DNA from: Hoeflea marina
GTDB taxonomy: Bacteria > Pseudomonadota > Alphaproteobacteria > Rhizobiales > Rhizobiaceae
Direction of reading: 5' to 3'
Assembly: GCF_003182275.1 (NCBI RefSeq)
Contig: NZ_QGTR01000008.1
Span: 1 to 64,000 of the forward strand
DNA length: 64,000 bases
Shown in pieces: positions 37,789-46,500 of this stretch (position 1 is the first letter of the stretch; each line of letters starts with the position of its first letter). Both the position numbers and the translations under genes were made by a program. Below the pieces are notes generated by a model. That model made no database searches, was not told where the DNA came from, and worked only from the letters and a program-made list of their open reading frames with translations.

Positions 37789-37806
37789 ACAAGTTTGAAA
37801 CCTTGT
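37789..37806. promoter_or_regulatory. Second imperfect palindrome upstream of dctP
   Basis: ACAAGTTTGAAACCTTGT is an imperfect 18-bp palindrome (7 of 9 pairs match), 16 bp beyond the CTGTTTCG repeat. It shares GTTTC/GAAAC half-sites with that element. IclR-family regulators often use two adjacent operators, so the pair may be read together. Confidence 0.35.
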
Positions 37807-38103
37807 CAATATCCGCCTGGGGCGGAAACCGAATCCCGCACTCCGCGGCGTGCCAAGGGCGGCGGCGTGCGGATCCCGACGCACCGTTTCGGGATCCAGC
37901 CCCCCGCGAAAGAGCGATCCTTCAAAGTGTGGCGGTGGCGCGGCCGGGGATGCAGGCGCTGCAGCCCAGCCTGCCCCCACCGCCGGAGGCAGGTCCCCTG
38001 CCCCTCAGGCCGTGGACTGGGGCGCATCAAGGATCGGGAACAAACCGGGCGCCCGCCGATTGGGGACCATCGAACGGCTCTCGAGCCGCAAGGAAGGAAT
38101 GAG

Positions 38104-38292
38104 ATGGAAAACGTGCTCTGGGTCTTCGCCGTCGCCGTCGGGCCGTTGCTGCTCGGCGCCCCGATCATCAACGCCCTGATGCGGCAGCGGCTCCTGACCC
38201 GCCGCGAACAGGCGGCGCAGGACGAGAAGGTCCACGAATTCTACGACGAGGACCACCCGGACCGGTGGGAGCGGTTGTGCCGCGCGGGATGA
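38104..38292 (+). CDS. Small single-pass membrane protein, unknown function
   Basis: A 62-residue protein starting at ATG 38104 with AAGGAATG just upstream. Residues ~4-25 (VLWVFAVAVGPLLLGAPIINAL) form one hydrophobic helix, followed by an Arg/Gln-rich charged segment and an acidic, His-containing tail (FYDEDHPDRWERLCRAG). It diverges from the dctP operon across about 370 bp that contains the two dctP palindromes and otherwise nothing clear. I do not recognise a family; the organisation resembles other short proteobacterial inner-membrane proteins. Confidence 0.6.
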   Translation: MENVLWVFAVAVGPLLLGAPIINALMRQRLLTRREQAAQDEKVHEFYDEDHPDRWERLCRAG

Positions 38293-38491
38293 CGGCCGAT
38301 CAGGCGTGCAGCGGACGGACAGACGAAGGAATCATTCCCAACGAAGTGCCGCACGGAGCCGTCGCCATCGCGGCAGCCGCCATTGCCGGCTGTTTTTCGC
38401 GTTCCTGTGGCTGGCCGAGGAGCAGACGATGGCGCCGGCGAGCGTCGACGAGACCCAGCCCAGCGCCACCGGCGGCATCAGCGGCGGATGA
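38289..38491 (+). pseudogene. Possible frameshifted small membrane protein
   Basis: A frame begins at ATG 38289, overlapping the stop of the preceding small gene (ATGA), and encodes EVPHGAVAIAAAAIAG, half of a hydrophobic helix. A one-base shift near 38390 joins it to a second frame giving LFFAFLWLAEEQ and a short tail ending at TGA 38491. Together they would make a ~67-residue single-pass protein; as written the frame is broken. The rest of the 38293-38686 gap shows nothing else. This is a weak call. Confidence 0.25.
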
Positions 38492-38686
38492 TGATGACGC
38501 AGCTTTCCGGGCTCTCGCATGGCCGGACGTCGGCAGTCGCACCTCTGCCCAGCGCTTGAGCGACGGCAGACCGGGAGACGATCAATCCTCGCGTCCGCTC
38601 GACGCGCACGTCCGGACAATCGGAAGGCATGCCGTCCTGGTCGGGAAGGATCTCGGGGTCGGGGCCCGGCGGGGAGCGGATATCAC

Positions 38687-40306
38687 TCAGCTGACCCGGT
38701 CGCTGAACATTTCCCGGAGCGCGACCTTGTTGATCTTGCCGGTGGCCGTGTGCGGGATTTCATCGACGAAGGCGACCTCGTCCGGGATCCACCATTTGGC
38801 GATCTTGCCCTCCATGAAGGAAAGGATCGGCGCCGCCTCCCGCTCCGCCCCCGCCCGCGCCACGACGATCAGAAGCGGGCGTTCGTCCCATTTCGGATCC
38901 GCGATGCCGATGACGGCTGCCTCGGCGACATCGGGATGAGCCACGGCCAGGTTTTCCAGATCGATGGTCGAGATCCATTCGCCGCCCGACTTGATGACGT
39001 CCTTGGCCCGGTCGGTGATCTGCATGTAGCCGAGTTGATCGATATGCGCGACATCCCCGGTCTCGAACCAGCCCTGGCTGTCGAAACTGTCGGCGCCCGT
39101 GCCACCGTAATAGGACGAGGCAACCGCCATTCCGCGCACCTTGAGCCGGCCGAAGGTCTTGCCGTCCCAATCAAGTTGGCGTTCCTCGTCGTCGACGAGC
39201 TTCATCTCGACACCGAACGGCGCAAATCCCTGCTTCTGCTTGAGGTCGTAGAGCTGATCGCCCGCGAGACCGCTGTTCTCGGGCTTGAGCGTGGTCAGGG
39301 ATCCCACCGGCGACATTTCGGTCATTCCCCAGGCATGGATCACCTCGACATCGTAGTCCTTCTCGAAGGCCATCGTCATCGCCCGCGGCGATGCCGATCC
39401 GCCGATGACCACGCGCTTGAGCCAGGGCAGCGTCTTGCCGGTCTGGCGCAGATACTCGAGCAGCATCAGCCAGACGGTGGGAACGGCGGCCGTCAGCGTC
39501 ACCCGCTCGCTGTCGAGCAGTTCCCAGATTGCCTCGCCATCCATGCGCCCGCCCGGCATCACCAGCTTCGCGCCGGCCATCGGCGCGGCATGGGCGATGC
39601 CCCAGGCATTGGCATGAAACATCGGCACCACCGGCATGACCGTGTCGCGGGAGGAAATCTCCATGGCGTCGGGCCGCGTCACCATCATCGCATGCAGCAC
39701 ATTGGAGCGGTGCGAATAGAGCACGCCCTTGGGATTGCCGGTGGTGCCCGAGGTGTAGCACAGCGCCACCGCGTCGGTCTCCTCGGCCGGCAGCCAGTCC
39801 AGCCCGACCGTTGCCTCCGCGATCCAGTCCTCGTAGGCGACGGCGCCGGACAACGACGTCCGGGGCATGTGGGCGGCATCCGTCAGCACCACGATCCGCC
39901 GCAGGCCAGGAACCAGCGGCGCGATCTTTTCCATCAGCGGCACGAAGGTGAGATCGACGAACACCATGCGGTCGTCTGCATCGTTCATGATCCAGGCCAG
40001 CTGTTCGGGAAACAGCCGCGGATTGAGCGTGTGGCAGATCATGCCCGCGCCCATGACGCCGTACCAGGCTTCGACATGGCGGCTGGTGTTCCAGGCGAGC
40101 GTCGCTATTCGGTCGTCACGGTTGAAGCCGTCGGCCGCCAGACGGGTCCTGACCTTGAGCGCGCGGGCGCGGATGGCGGCATAGCTGGTGCGGACGATGG
40201 GACCTTCGACCGAGCGCGAGACGACCTCGCGGGCGCCGTGCTGGATGGCCGCGTAGTCGATAATCCTGTGGCAAAGCAAGGGCCATTCCTGGATCAAAGC
40301 GCGCAT
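38687..40306 (-). CDS. AMP-forming fatty-acid/acyl-CoA ligase
   Basis: A 539-residue ANL-superfamily ligase of the medium/long-chain type. Visible: LCYTSGTTGNPKGVLYSHRS, VPMFHANAWGIAHA, IHAWGMTEMSPVG, GWFETGDVAHIDQLGYM, IKSGGEWISTIDLEN, and the catalytic lysine in HTATGKINKVALRE. The HANAWG segment and KSGGEWIS are typical of the fatty-acyl/dimethylsulfoniopropionate (DmdB-like) group. The start at 40306 has CGGAGG. It lies 62 bp downstream of the second TRAP transporter, suggesting it activates the imported acid. Confidence 0.93.
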   Translation of the reverse strand: MRALIQEWPLLCHRIIDYAAIQHGAREVVSRSVEGPIVRTSYAAIRARALKVRTRLAADGFNRDDRIATLAWNTSRHVEAWYGVMGAGMICHTLNPRLFPEQLAWIMNDADDRMVFVDLTFVPLMEKIAPLVPGLRRIVVLTDAAHMPRTSLSGAVAYEDWIAEATVGLDWLPAEETDAVALCYTSGTTGNPKGVLYSHRSNVLHAMMVTRPDAMEISSRDTVMPVVPMFHANAWGIAHAAPMAGAKLVMPGGRMDGEAIWELLDSERVTLTAAVPTVWLMLLEYLRQTGKTLPWLKRVVIGGSASPRAMTMAFEKDYDVEVIHAWGMTEMSPVGSLTTLKPENSGLAGDQLYDLKQKQGFAPFGVEMKLVDDEERQLDWDGKTFGRLKVRGMAVASSYYGGTGADSFDSQGWFETGDVAHIDQLGYMQITDRAKDVIKSGGEWISTIDLENLAVAHPDVAEAAVIGIADPKWDERPLLIVVARAGAEREAAPILSFMEGKIAKWWIPDEVAFVDEIPHTATGKINKVALREMFSDRVS

Positions 40307-40368
40307 GGGACCTCCGGTATGAACTGCAACTGACAGGGGTGGCGACCGGACCCTCCACCGGGGGCCGG

Positions 40369-41679
40369 TCAGCTTCCAATGAGGTTCGGAAGGGCCGTAA
40401 CCAGCCCCGGAAAGGCGATCATCAGCCCGACGACGACGAAATCGATCACCAGGAACCACCAGATTCCCCGGAAGATCTGGGTGGTGGACACCTGGTTGCC
40501 CACCACGCTCTTGACCACGAAGACGTTCAGCCCCACCGGAGGGGTGATCATGCCCATTTCCAGGAGCTTGACGATCAGCACCCCGTACCAGATGAAGCTG
40601 GCTTCCGAGGCCGCCATCACCGGCAGCACGACCGGCAGCGTCAGCAGCATGGCGCCGATGGGCTCCAGGATCAGGCCGAGCAGCATGTAGAGGCAGGTCA
40701 GGCCGATGGCGAGCATCCACGGCTCGGCGCCGAAACCGACAATGGTCTCGGAAAGCACGCCGGCCACATCGCTCAGCGACAGAAACCGTGTCAGCAGGTT
40801 TGCGCCGATGGTGATGACGAAGATGCTGGCCGTGGTGACCGTGGTTTCGACGATGGAATTCCAGATCACTCCGCGGTTGAGGGTGCGGTTCATCGCGGCG
40901 ACCGCGAAGGAGGCCATGGCGCCGACAGCGCCGGCTTCGGTAGCGGTGAACAGGCCGCTGAACAGGCCGCCGAACACGATCCCGATCAAGAGCAGCGTCG
41001 GCCAGGTCTCCCGCATGGCGTCGCGCCGCTCCTGGCGGGTGATCGGCGTGGCGGAACTCGGGGCCAGCGAGGGATCGAGCTTCACCCGGACGATGATGAC
41101 AAAGATGTAGGAGATCGCGGTCAGAAGTCCCGCGCCGACTCCGCCGAGGAACAGCAGGCTCACCGGCGTCTGGGTGAACACCCCGAACAGAATCAGCAGG
41201 ATGCTGGGCGGTATCAGCGCCCCTATGGTGCCCGCGGCGGCGATGCAGCCGGTGGCGAGCTCGGGCTTGTATCCCAGCCGCAGCATTTCCGGGACCGCGA
41301 TCCGGCCCATCGCCGCCGCGCAGGCCACCGAGGAACCGGTGACCGTGGCAAAGCCGGCCGCGCCCACCACCGAGGTGATGGCCAGGCCTCCGGGCAGCCC
41401 CGACAGCCAGACACGGCAGGCATTGAACAATCCCTTGGTCAGGCCGGCATGGAAGCAGATGAAGCCCATCAGGAGGAACATCGGAATGGATGTCAGCGTC
41501 CAGTTGGCGACGAAATCGTACACCACGGCCGACAGAATGCCATAGGCCGCCCGCTCTCCGAGCAGCACGAGGATGCCCACGAAGGACACCGACGCCAGTG
41601 CGACGGCGATCGGAATGCGGGCAAGAATGAGCAGGACGGCCACCGCCACGCCCGAGAAACCGATCATCAGGTCAGTCAT
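40369..41679 (-). CDS. dctM: TRAP transporter large permease, DctM family (second system)
   Basis: A 436-residue, ~12-helix permease. Family signatures: FLLMGFICFHAGLTKGLF, GFATVTGSSVACAAAMGRIA, GTIGALIPPSILLILFGV and EMGMITPPVGLNVFVV. Its start overlaps the end of dctQ by 8 bases. Like the first TRAP system it would be sodium-driven and specific for an organic acid, but the two permeases differ clearly in sequence. Confidence 0.93.
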   Translation of the reverse strand: MTDLMIGFSGVAVAVLLILARIPIAVALASVSFVGILVLLGERAAYGILSAVVYDFVANWTLTSIPMFLLMGFICFHAGLTKGLFNACRVWLSGLPGGLAITSVVGAAGFATVTGSSVACAAAMGRIAVPEMLRLGYKPELATGCIAAAGTIGALIPPSILLILFGVFTQTPVSLLFLGGVGAGLLTAISYIFVIIVRVKLDPSLAPSSATPITRQERRDAMRETWPTLLLIGIVFGGLFSGLFTATEAGAVGAMASFAVAAMNRTLNRGVIWNSIVETTVTTASIFVITIGANLLTRFLSLSDVAGVLSETIVGFGAEPWMLAIGLTCLYMLLGLILEPIGAMLLTLPVVLPVMAASEASFIWYGVLIVKLLEMGMITPPVGLNVFVVKSVVGNQVSTTQIFRGIWWFLVIDFVVVGLMIAFPGLVTALPNLIGS

Positions 41680-42238
41680 GATAATGCTCTGGGGAAGTGT
41701 AGAGGGGATCGGCCGCGCCCAGCCCGTCGCTTCCAGGTCGGAAGAGCGCAAGAAGCCTGTAGACGAGAGCGAGCACCATCAGCCCGAAGCCGATGGGCAG
41801 CATGAAATAGCACGGCCAGGTGAACAGCCGGACGCCCTGGCTGAAGATGAAGGCGCCGATGCGCTGCTTTTCCAGCGCATCCAGGAATGTCTGATGCGCG
41901 AGCACCGAATAGGTGATGATGGACAGGATCCATGCCAGCACGAGGAGCCCGCGCTGCACCGGCAGCGGCAGGATCGAGGTCACCACCTCCACAGAGATAT
42001 GGGCATTCTGCTTCTCGGCCAGCGCCAGCGGCAGGAAGGCCAGTCCCACCAGGTAGTAGTTGGAGACGATCTCGACCGTGGCCGGAAAGCCGTTGGAGAT
42101 CGCATATTTCAGGACAACGTCCAGAACCACGTGCAGCATCATCGCCATGACGAGGATTGCGGCAATCACCTGCGTGGCGTCGAGCGTGCGGGAAAGCAGG
42201 CGACCAAGCCTGAAAAACAGGGAGTGTGGACCGGACAT
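41672..42238 (-). CDS. dctQ: TRAP transporter small permease, DctQ family (second system)
   Basis: A 188-residue four-helix membrane protein. The segment AISNGFPATVEIVSNYYLVGLAF matches the conserved helix-loop of DctQ, and EKQNAHISVEVV is typical of the family. The start at 42238 has AAAGGTC upstream. The last codons overlap dctM. It lies 61 bp after dctP. Confidence 0.9.
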   Translation of the reverse strand: MSGPHSLFFRLGRLLSRTLDATQVIAAILVMAMMLHVVLDVVLKYAISNGFPATVEIVSNYYLVGLAFLPLALAEKQNAHISVEVVTSILPLPVQRGLLVLAWILSIITYSVLAHQTFLDALEKQRIGAFIFSQGVRLFTWPCYFMLPIGFGLMVLALVYRLLALFRPGSDGLGAADPLYTSPEHYHD

Positions 42239-42299
42239 ACGGCTGACCTTTATGACAGATGGCCGGCGAGCCGCGGATGCGGCCCGCCGAAACCGTGAT

Positions 42300-43424
42300 C
42301 TACATGCCGTAGGTCGCCTTATCGATGCTTCCGAAGACATTCTCGCGGTAGAGATCGGCCACCTGGTCCTGATTGGCGGGGTCGATCTTGGCGACCAGCC
42401 CTTCCCACTTGGCAACCAGTTCCTGGAACCGGGCGATCTTGGGCGCGGCGCCAGTGACGCCGAATGTTTCTTCGTTCAGCGCCGCGATGGCGGGAACGTC
42501 CTTTTCGACGAATGCCTTCGTCGCATCGACAACATCCGGGTCGGGGGTGACGACTTCGACGCCGAGCTTGGCGACACCGCCATTGGCGAAGGCCAGATCT
42601 TCGCTGTAGGTCGCAGCCGCCGCGCGGCCGATCCCCTCGACTGCCGTGTCCATCACCGCGACGCGGGTCTCGGCATCCCATTTGCGCCAGAGGTCGAGAT
42701 TGGTGTCAAACAGAGCGTTGATGTAGAACGTGCCGAGCGGCAGATCCGTGACATATTTCGCCACATCCTTCAGGCTCAGCGTCACCAGCGCCTCGTAGGG
42801 ATGCATGTTGGCGTCGATCGTGCCCTGCGAGAACCCCTGGTAGATGTCGCCCGCGGGAAGGTTGACCTGCACGCCGTCCATGGCCTCGGCCCAGCGTCCA
42901 TAGGCCGAGAAGCTGCGGATCCGCTTTCCCTTCAGATCGGCGAGCGACTTGAGCGGGGTCTTCGAGATCACCCGGTAGGGCGGGGTCGAACCGAAGCCCA
43001 GGAACACCTGCCCCTGATTGACATACTCCGCCGCGCATTCGGGATCGGTGAAGCAGTATTCGCTTGCCGCACCGGCCATCACCACCAGGTTCGATCCGAG
43101 CATGCCGAGATCACCGATGAGATTGGATTCCTTGAGCTCGGCGCGGTGATAGGCCGCCACAACATAGCCCATGTCCGCAATCCCGTCCCGCACGCCGGAA
43201 AAGGTCTCGGTGAAGTTGAGCAGCGACGAGCCGGTGAACAGCTTCGCGTCGAGCTTGCCGTCCGTGCGCTCCGGGATCTTTTCGGCGAAATACTTCATCG
43301 CCGAGACGACCGTGAAATTCTCCGGCACGCCGATGGCGAAGCGCAGCGTCTCGGCCCCCACGGAGCCTGTCATCAGTGCCGCGCACGCACAGCCAAGCGC
43401 AATCCTCTTGAGATTCCTGAGCAT
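42300..43424 (-). CDS. dctP: TRAP transporter substrate-binding protein, DctP family (second system)
   Basis: A 374-residue periplasmic protein. The signal peptide (MLRNLKRIALGCACAALMTG, cut near VGA-E24) is followed by RFAIGVPENFTVVSAMKYFA. The region LKGKRIRSFSAYGRWAEAMDG and the segment FSQGTIDANMHPYEAL are typical of DctP. The start at 43424 has GGAGGAAGATGGA; thirteen upstream codons are not used. It belongs to a DctP subgroup longer than the C4-dicarboxylate type. Confidence 0.92.
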   Translation of the reverse strand: MLRNLKRIALGCACAALMTGSVGAETLRFAIGVPENFTVVSAMKYFAEKIPERTDGKLDAKLFTGSSLLNFTETFSGVRDGIADMGYVVAAYHRAELKESNLIGDLGMLGSNLVVMAGAASEYCFTDPECAAEYVNQGQVFLGFGSTPPYRVISKTPLKSLADLKGKRIRSFSAYGRWAEAMDGVQVNLPAGDIYQGFSQGTIDANMHPYEALVTLSLKDVAKYVTDLPLGTFYINALFDTNLDLWRKWDAETRVAVMDTAVEGIGRAAAATYSEDLAFANGGVAKLGVEVVTPDPDVVDATKAFVEKDVPAIAALNEETFGVTGAAPKIARFQELVAKWEGLVAKIDPANQDQVADLYRENVFGSIDKATYGM

Positions 43425-43510
43425 TCCATCTTCCTCCCTGGCCGCGATCGGCGGCTTCCTCACTCAAATTCAGGTAACCACAAATGTCGGGGGCAGACAA
43501 GCAAAAAGTT

Positions 43511-43539
43511 ATCTGACGAATATCATTTCATCTGATGAA
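43511..43539. promoter_or_regulatory. Tandem regulator half-sites upstream of the second dctP
   Basis: ATCTGACGAA (43511-43520) and ATCTGATGAA (43530-43539) are direct repeats with one mismatch, 19 bp apart start to start (about two helix turns). The second also forms a palindrome TTCAT-ctg-ATGAA (43527-43539). They lie about 90-115 bp upstream of the dctP start codon, right for an activator or repressor site. No regulator gene adjoins this operon, so the protein is unknown. Confidence 0.4.
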
Positions 43540-43570
43540 CCAAATCTGCAGCCCGGCCGCAGGCAACCCC

Positions 43571-46500
43571 TCACCATGTGTCGATCCGCGACCCGGTCCG
43601 CGGAGCCCGGCCGACGCCGGCGGCGCTGAGTACGGAGCGGATGCGGCTGCGCGTCTCGGCCGGGTCGATCACGTCATCGATCTCCAGGGTGCTGGCGACG
43701 TTGAGCGCCTTGCCCTTCTGATACATCTGGTCAACGAGCTTGCGGAACAGCGCGTCGCGCTGTTCGCCTTCCGCTGCGGCGGCAAGATCGGCCCGGTAGG
43801 CAAGCCTGACCGCTCCCTCCAGCCCCATGCCGCCGAACTCACCGGTCGGCCAGGACAGCGAAGCCGCGGGGGCATGAAAGCTGCCGCCTGCCATCGCCAT
43901 CGCACCCAGGCCATAGGCCTTGCGAAGCACGATCGTCACCATCGGCACGGTGAGCGCCGCGGCGGTGACGAACATCCGCGACACGTGCCTGACGAGCGCG
44001 GTTTCCTCTGCCCTGGGCCCGACCATGAAGCCCGGCGTGTCGCACAAGGTGACGATGGGAAGCCCGAAGGCCTCGCACACTTGCATGAACCGCGTCGCCT
44101 TGTCGGCGCAGTCGGCATCGATGGCGCCGCCGAGGGCCAGCGAATTGTTGGCGATCACGCCGATGGCTCGTCCCTCGATGCGGATGAGCGTGGTGACCAG
44201 GCTCGGCGCGAAGCCGCGCCGCAGTTCCATCGTCGTGCCTTCGTCGGCCAGCAGCTCGATGACCTTGCGCACCTCATAGGCGCGAAGCCGGTTTTCGGGC
44301 ACGACCTGCCGCAGCGCTGTCTGATCCGGGGCCGTCCACTCGGGCAGCGTTCCCTGGAAGTAGCCGAGATAGCGGCGGGCGGCCGCCACGGCTTCCGCCT
44401 CGTCCTCGACCAGCACGTCGATCACGCCGTTCGGGCCCTGGACGGATGTGGGTCCGACCTCTTCGGGCCTGAACACGCCGAGACCGCCACCTTCGATCAT
44501 CGCCGGACCGGCCATGCCAATGTTGGAATCGCGCGTCGCGATGATGACGTCGCAGCATCCCAGCAGGGCGGCGTTGCCGGCAAAGCAGCGGCCGGTCACC
44601 ACTCCCACCAGCGGCACAAGCCCGTTGAGCTTCGCCAGCCGCCGGAAGGTCATGGAATCCAGTCCGCTGACGCCCGTATAGTCGGTGTCGCCGGGCCTTC
44701 CGCCGCCGCCTTCGGCAAACAGCATCACCGGAATGCGCCACTGCTCCGCCAGCTGCAGCATGCGGTCCTTCTTGTGATGCGAATTGATTCCCTGGGTTCC
44801 GGCCAGCACGGTGTAGTCATAGGCAAGCGCCATGCACCGCGCCGCCTGCTCCGCGAAGACGTCGCCGTTGACCTGGCCCACGGCGGCGAGCAGCCCGTCC
44901 GCCGGACTGATCCGCAGCAGCTCCTCGACGCTGCGGCGCGACTTCTGCGCCGCGTAGGTCAGGCTGCCATACTCCTCGTAGCGGCCGCCGTCGAAGAAGC
45001 CGGCGAGGTTCTCGCGCACCATCCGCTTGCCCGATCGGGTCCGGCGCTCGACGGCCTCGGGACGGGCGGCGTCGAGAAGTCCGTCCTTCCTCTTGAGGAG
45101 CTCGGCCAGTTCCGGACGGATGGCGGCGGGATCGCCGGCCGCAACGGCCACACTGCCGGCCATCCAGTCGTCTTCAGGATCGAGATAGGCCATGACGGCG
45201 CCGAGTTCGATGCTGTCGCCGACCGCGCACCCGATATGGCAGACGCGGCCCGCAAGCGGGGTCAGCACCGGCATCTCCATCTTCATCGCCTCGATGATGC
45301 CAATCTGCGAGCCGGCGGACACCAGCTCGCCCATGCCGACATCGATCCGGACCACCAGTCCCTGCATCGGCGCGCCGATGGCGAGGGCATCGGGGGAGAG
45401 ATCCGGCGGAATCTCGGCATGGCCCGACGGGGCTGCCGCGCCGGCCTCCCTGTCAAGGGCTGCCGGACGCCGCGCATCGGAGACGTCCGTCGCCAGGATC
45501 CGTGCCAAGTGCGTCTCGATGAAGCGCGTGTGGAAGTCGCCCGCCCGGATTTCCGGCTGCGCCAGCAACTGGCGCAGGAACCCGGCATTGGTCTTCACCC
45601 CCTCGATTCGGGTGTCGCTGAGGGCGCGGTCGGCCCTGGCGACGGCGTCGGCGAAATCGCCGGTGCGGGAGCGGACGATGATCTTCGCCAGCAGGGAATC
45701 GAACGCCGGATTGGTGCGGTAGCCGGTGTAGCCGAAACTGTCGACCCGGATGCCGGGACCGGACGGCAGGTCGAAGGCGCTGAGCACGCCGCCCGAAGGA
45801 AGCACGGACCCGTCAGCCTGCAATTGCTCCATGTTGACCCGCAACTGGATGGCATAGCCCCGGGGCTCCGGGATGCGATCCTGAACCAGTCCGAGATCGT
45901 CGAGGCTCGCGCCCATGGCGACCCTCAGCTGCGCCTCGACGAGATCGTGGCCGGTGACTTCCTCGGTGACCGTGTGTTCGACCTGGATGCGCGGATTGGC
46001 TTCCATGAAATGGAACCGAGGCGGCGCAGTGTCGGTCTCGACCAGGAATTCGAAGGTGGCGAGCCCGCGATAACGGGTCTGCCGCGCCAGCCGCAGCGCC
46101 GCATCGAGAATCGCCTGCCGCAGCCCCGGCTCCACCACCAGCGACGGCGCGATCTCGACCAGCTTCTGGTGACGGCGCTGCAGGCTGCATTCGCGGTCCC
46201 AGAAGTGAACGGCATTGCCGCTCCCGTCGCCCAGAACCTGAACCTCCACATGCCGGGCGCTGGCGATGAATTCCTCCACATAGACCGCATCGTTGCCGAA
46301 GGCCGCCTGCGCCTCCGAGCGGCAGCGCTCATGCGCCTCGGGCAGCTCCGCGGCGGAGCGCACGACGCGCATGCCGCGTCCGCCGCCGCCGGCCACCGCC
46401 TTGATCATCGCCACGCCGCCCTCGCCAAGCGAGGCGAAGAAGGCCCGGGCCTGCTCCAGCGTGGTCGCGCCCTCGGTGCCGAGCGGGATCCTGACGTCGA

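Noticed and set aside
37795-38103. An N-terminal extension of the small membrane protein
   Set aside because: The frame is open upstream, but the sequence is Pro/Arg-rich without a start signal, while ATG 38104 has a clear AAGGA site and begins the hydrophobic helix.
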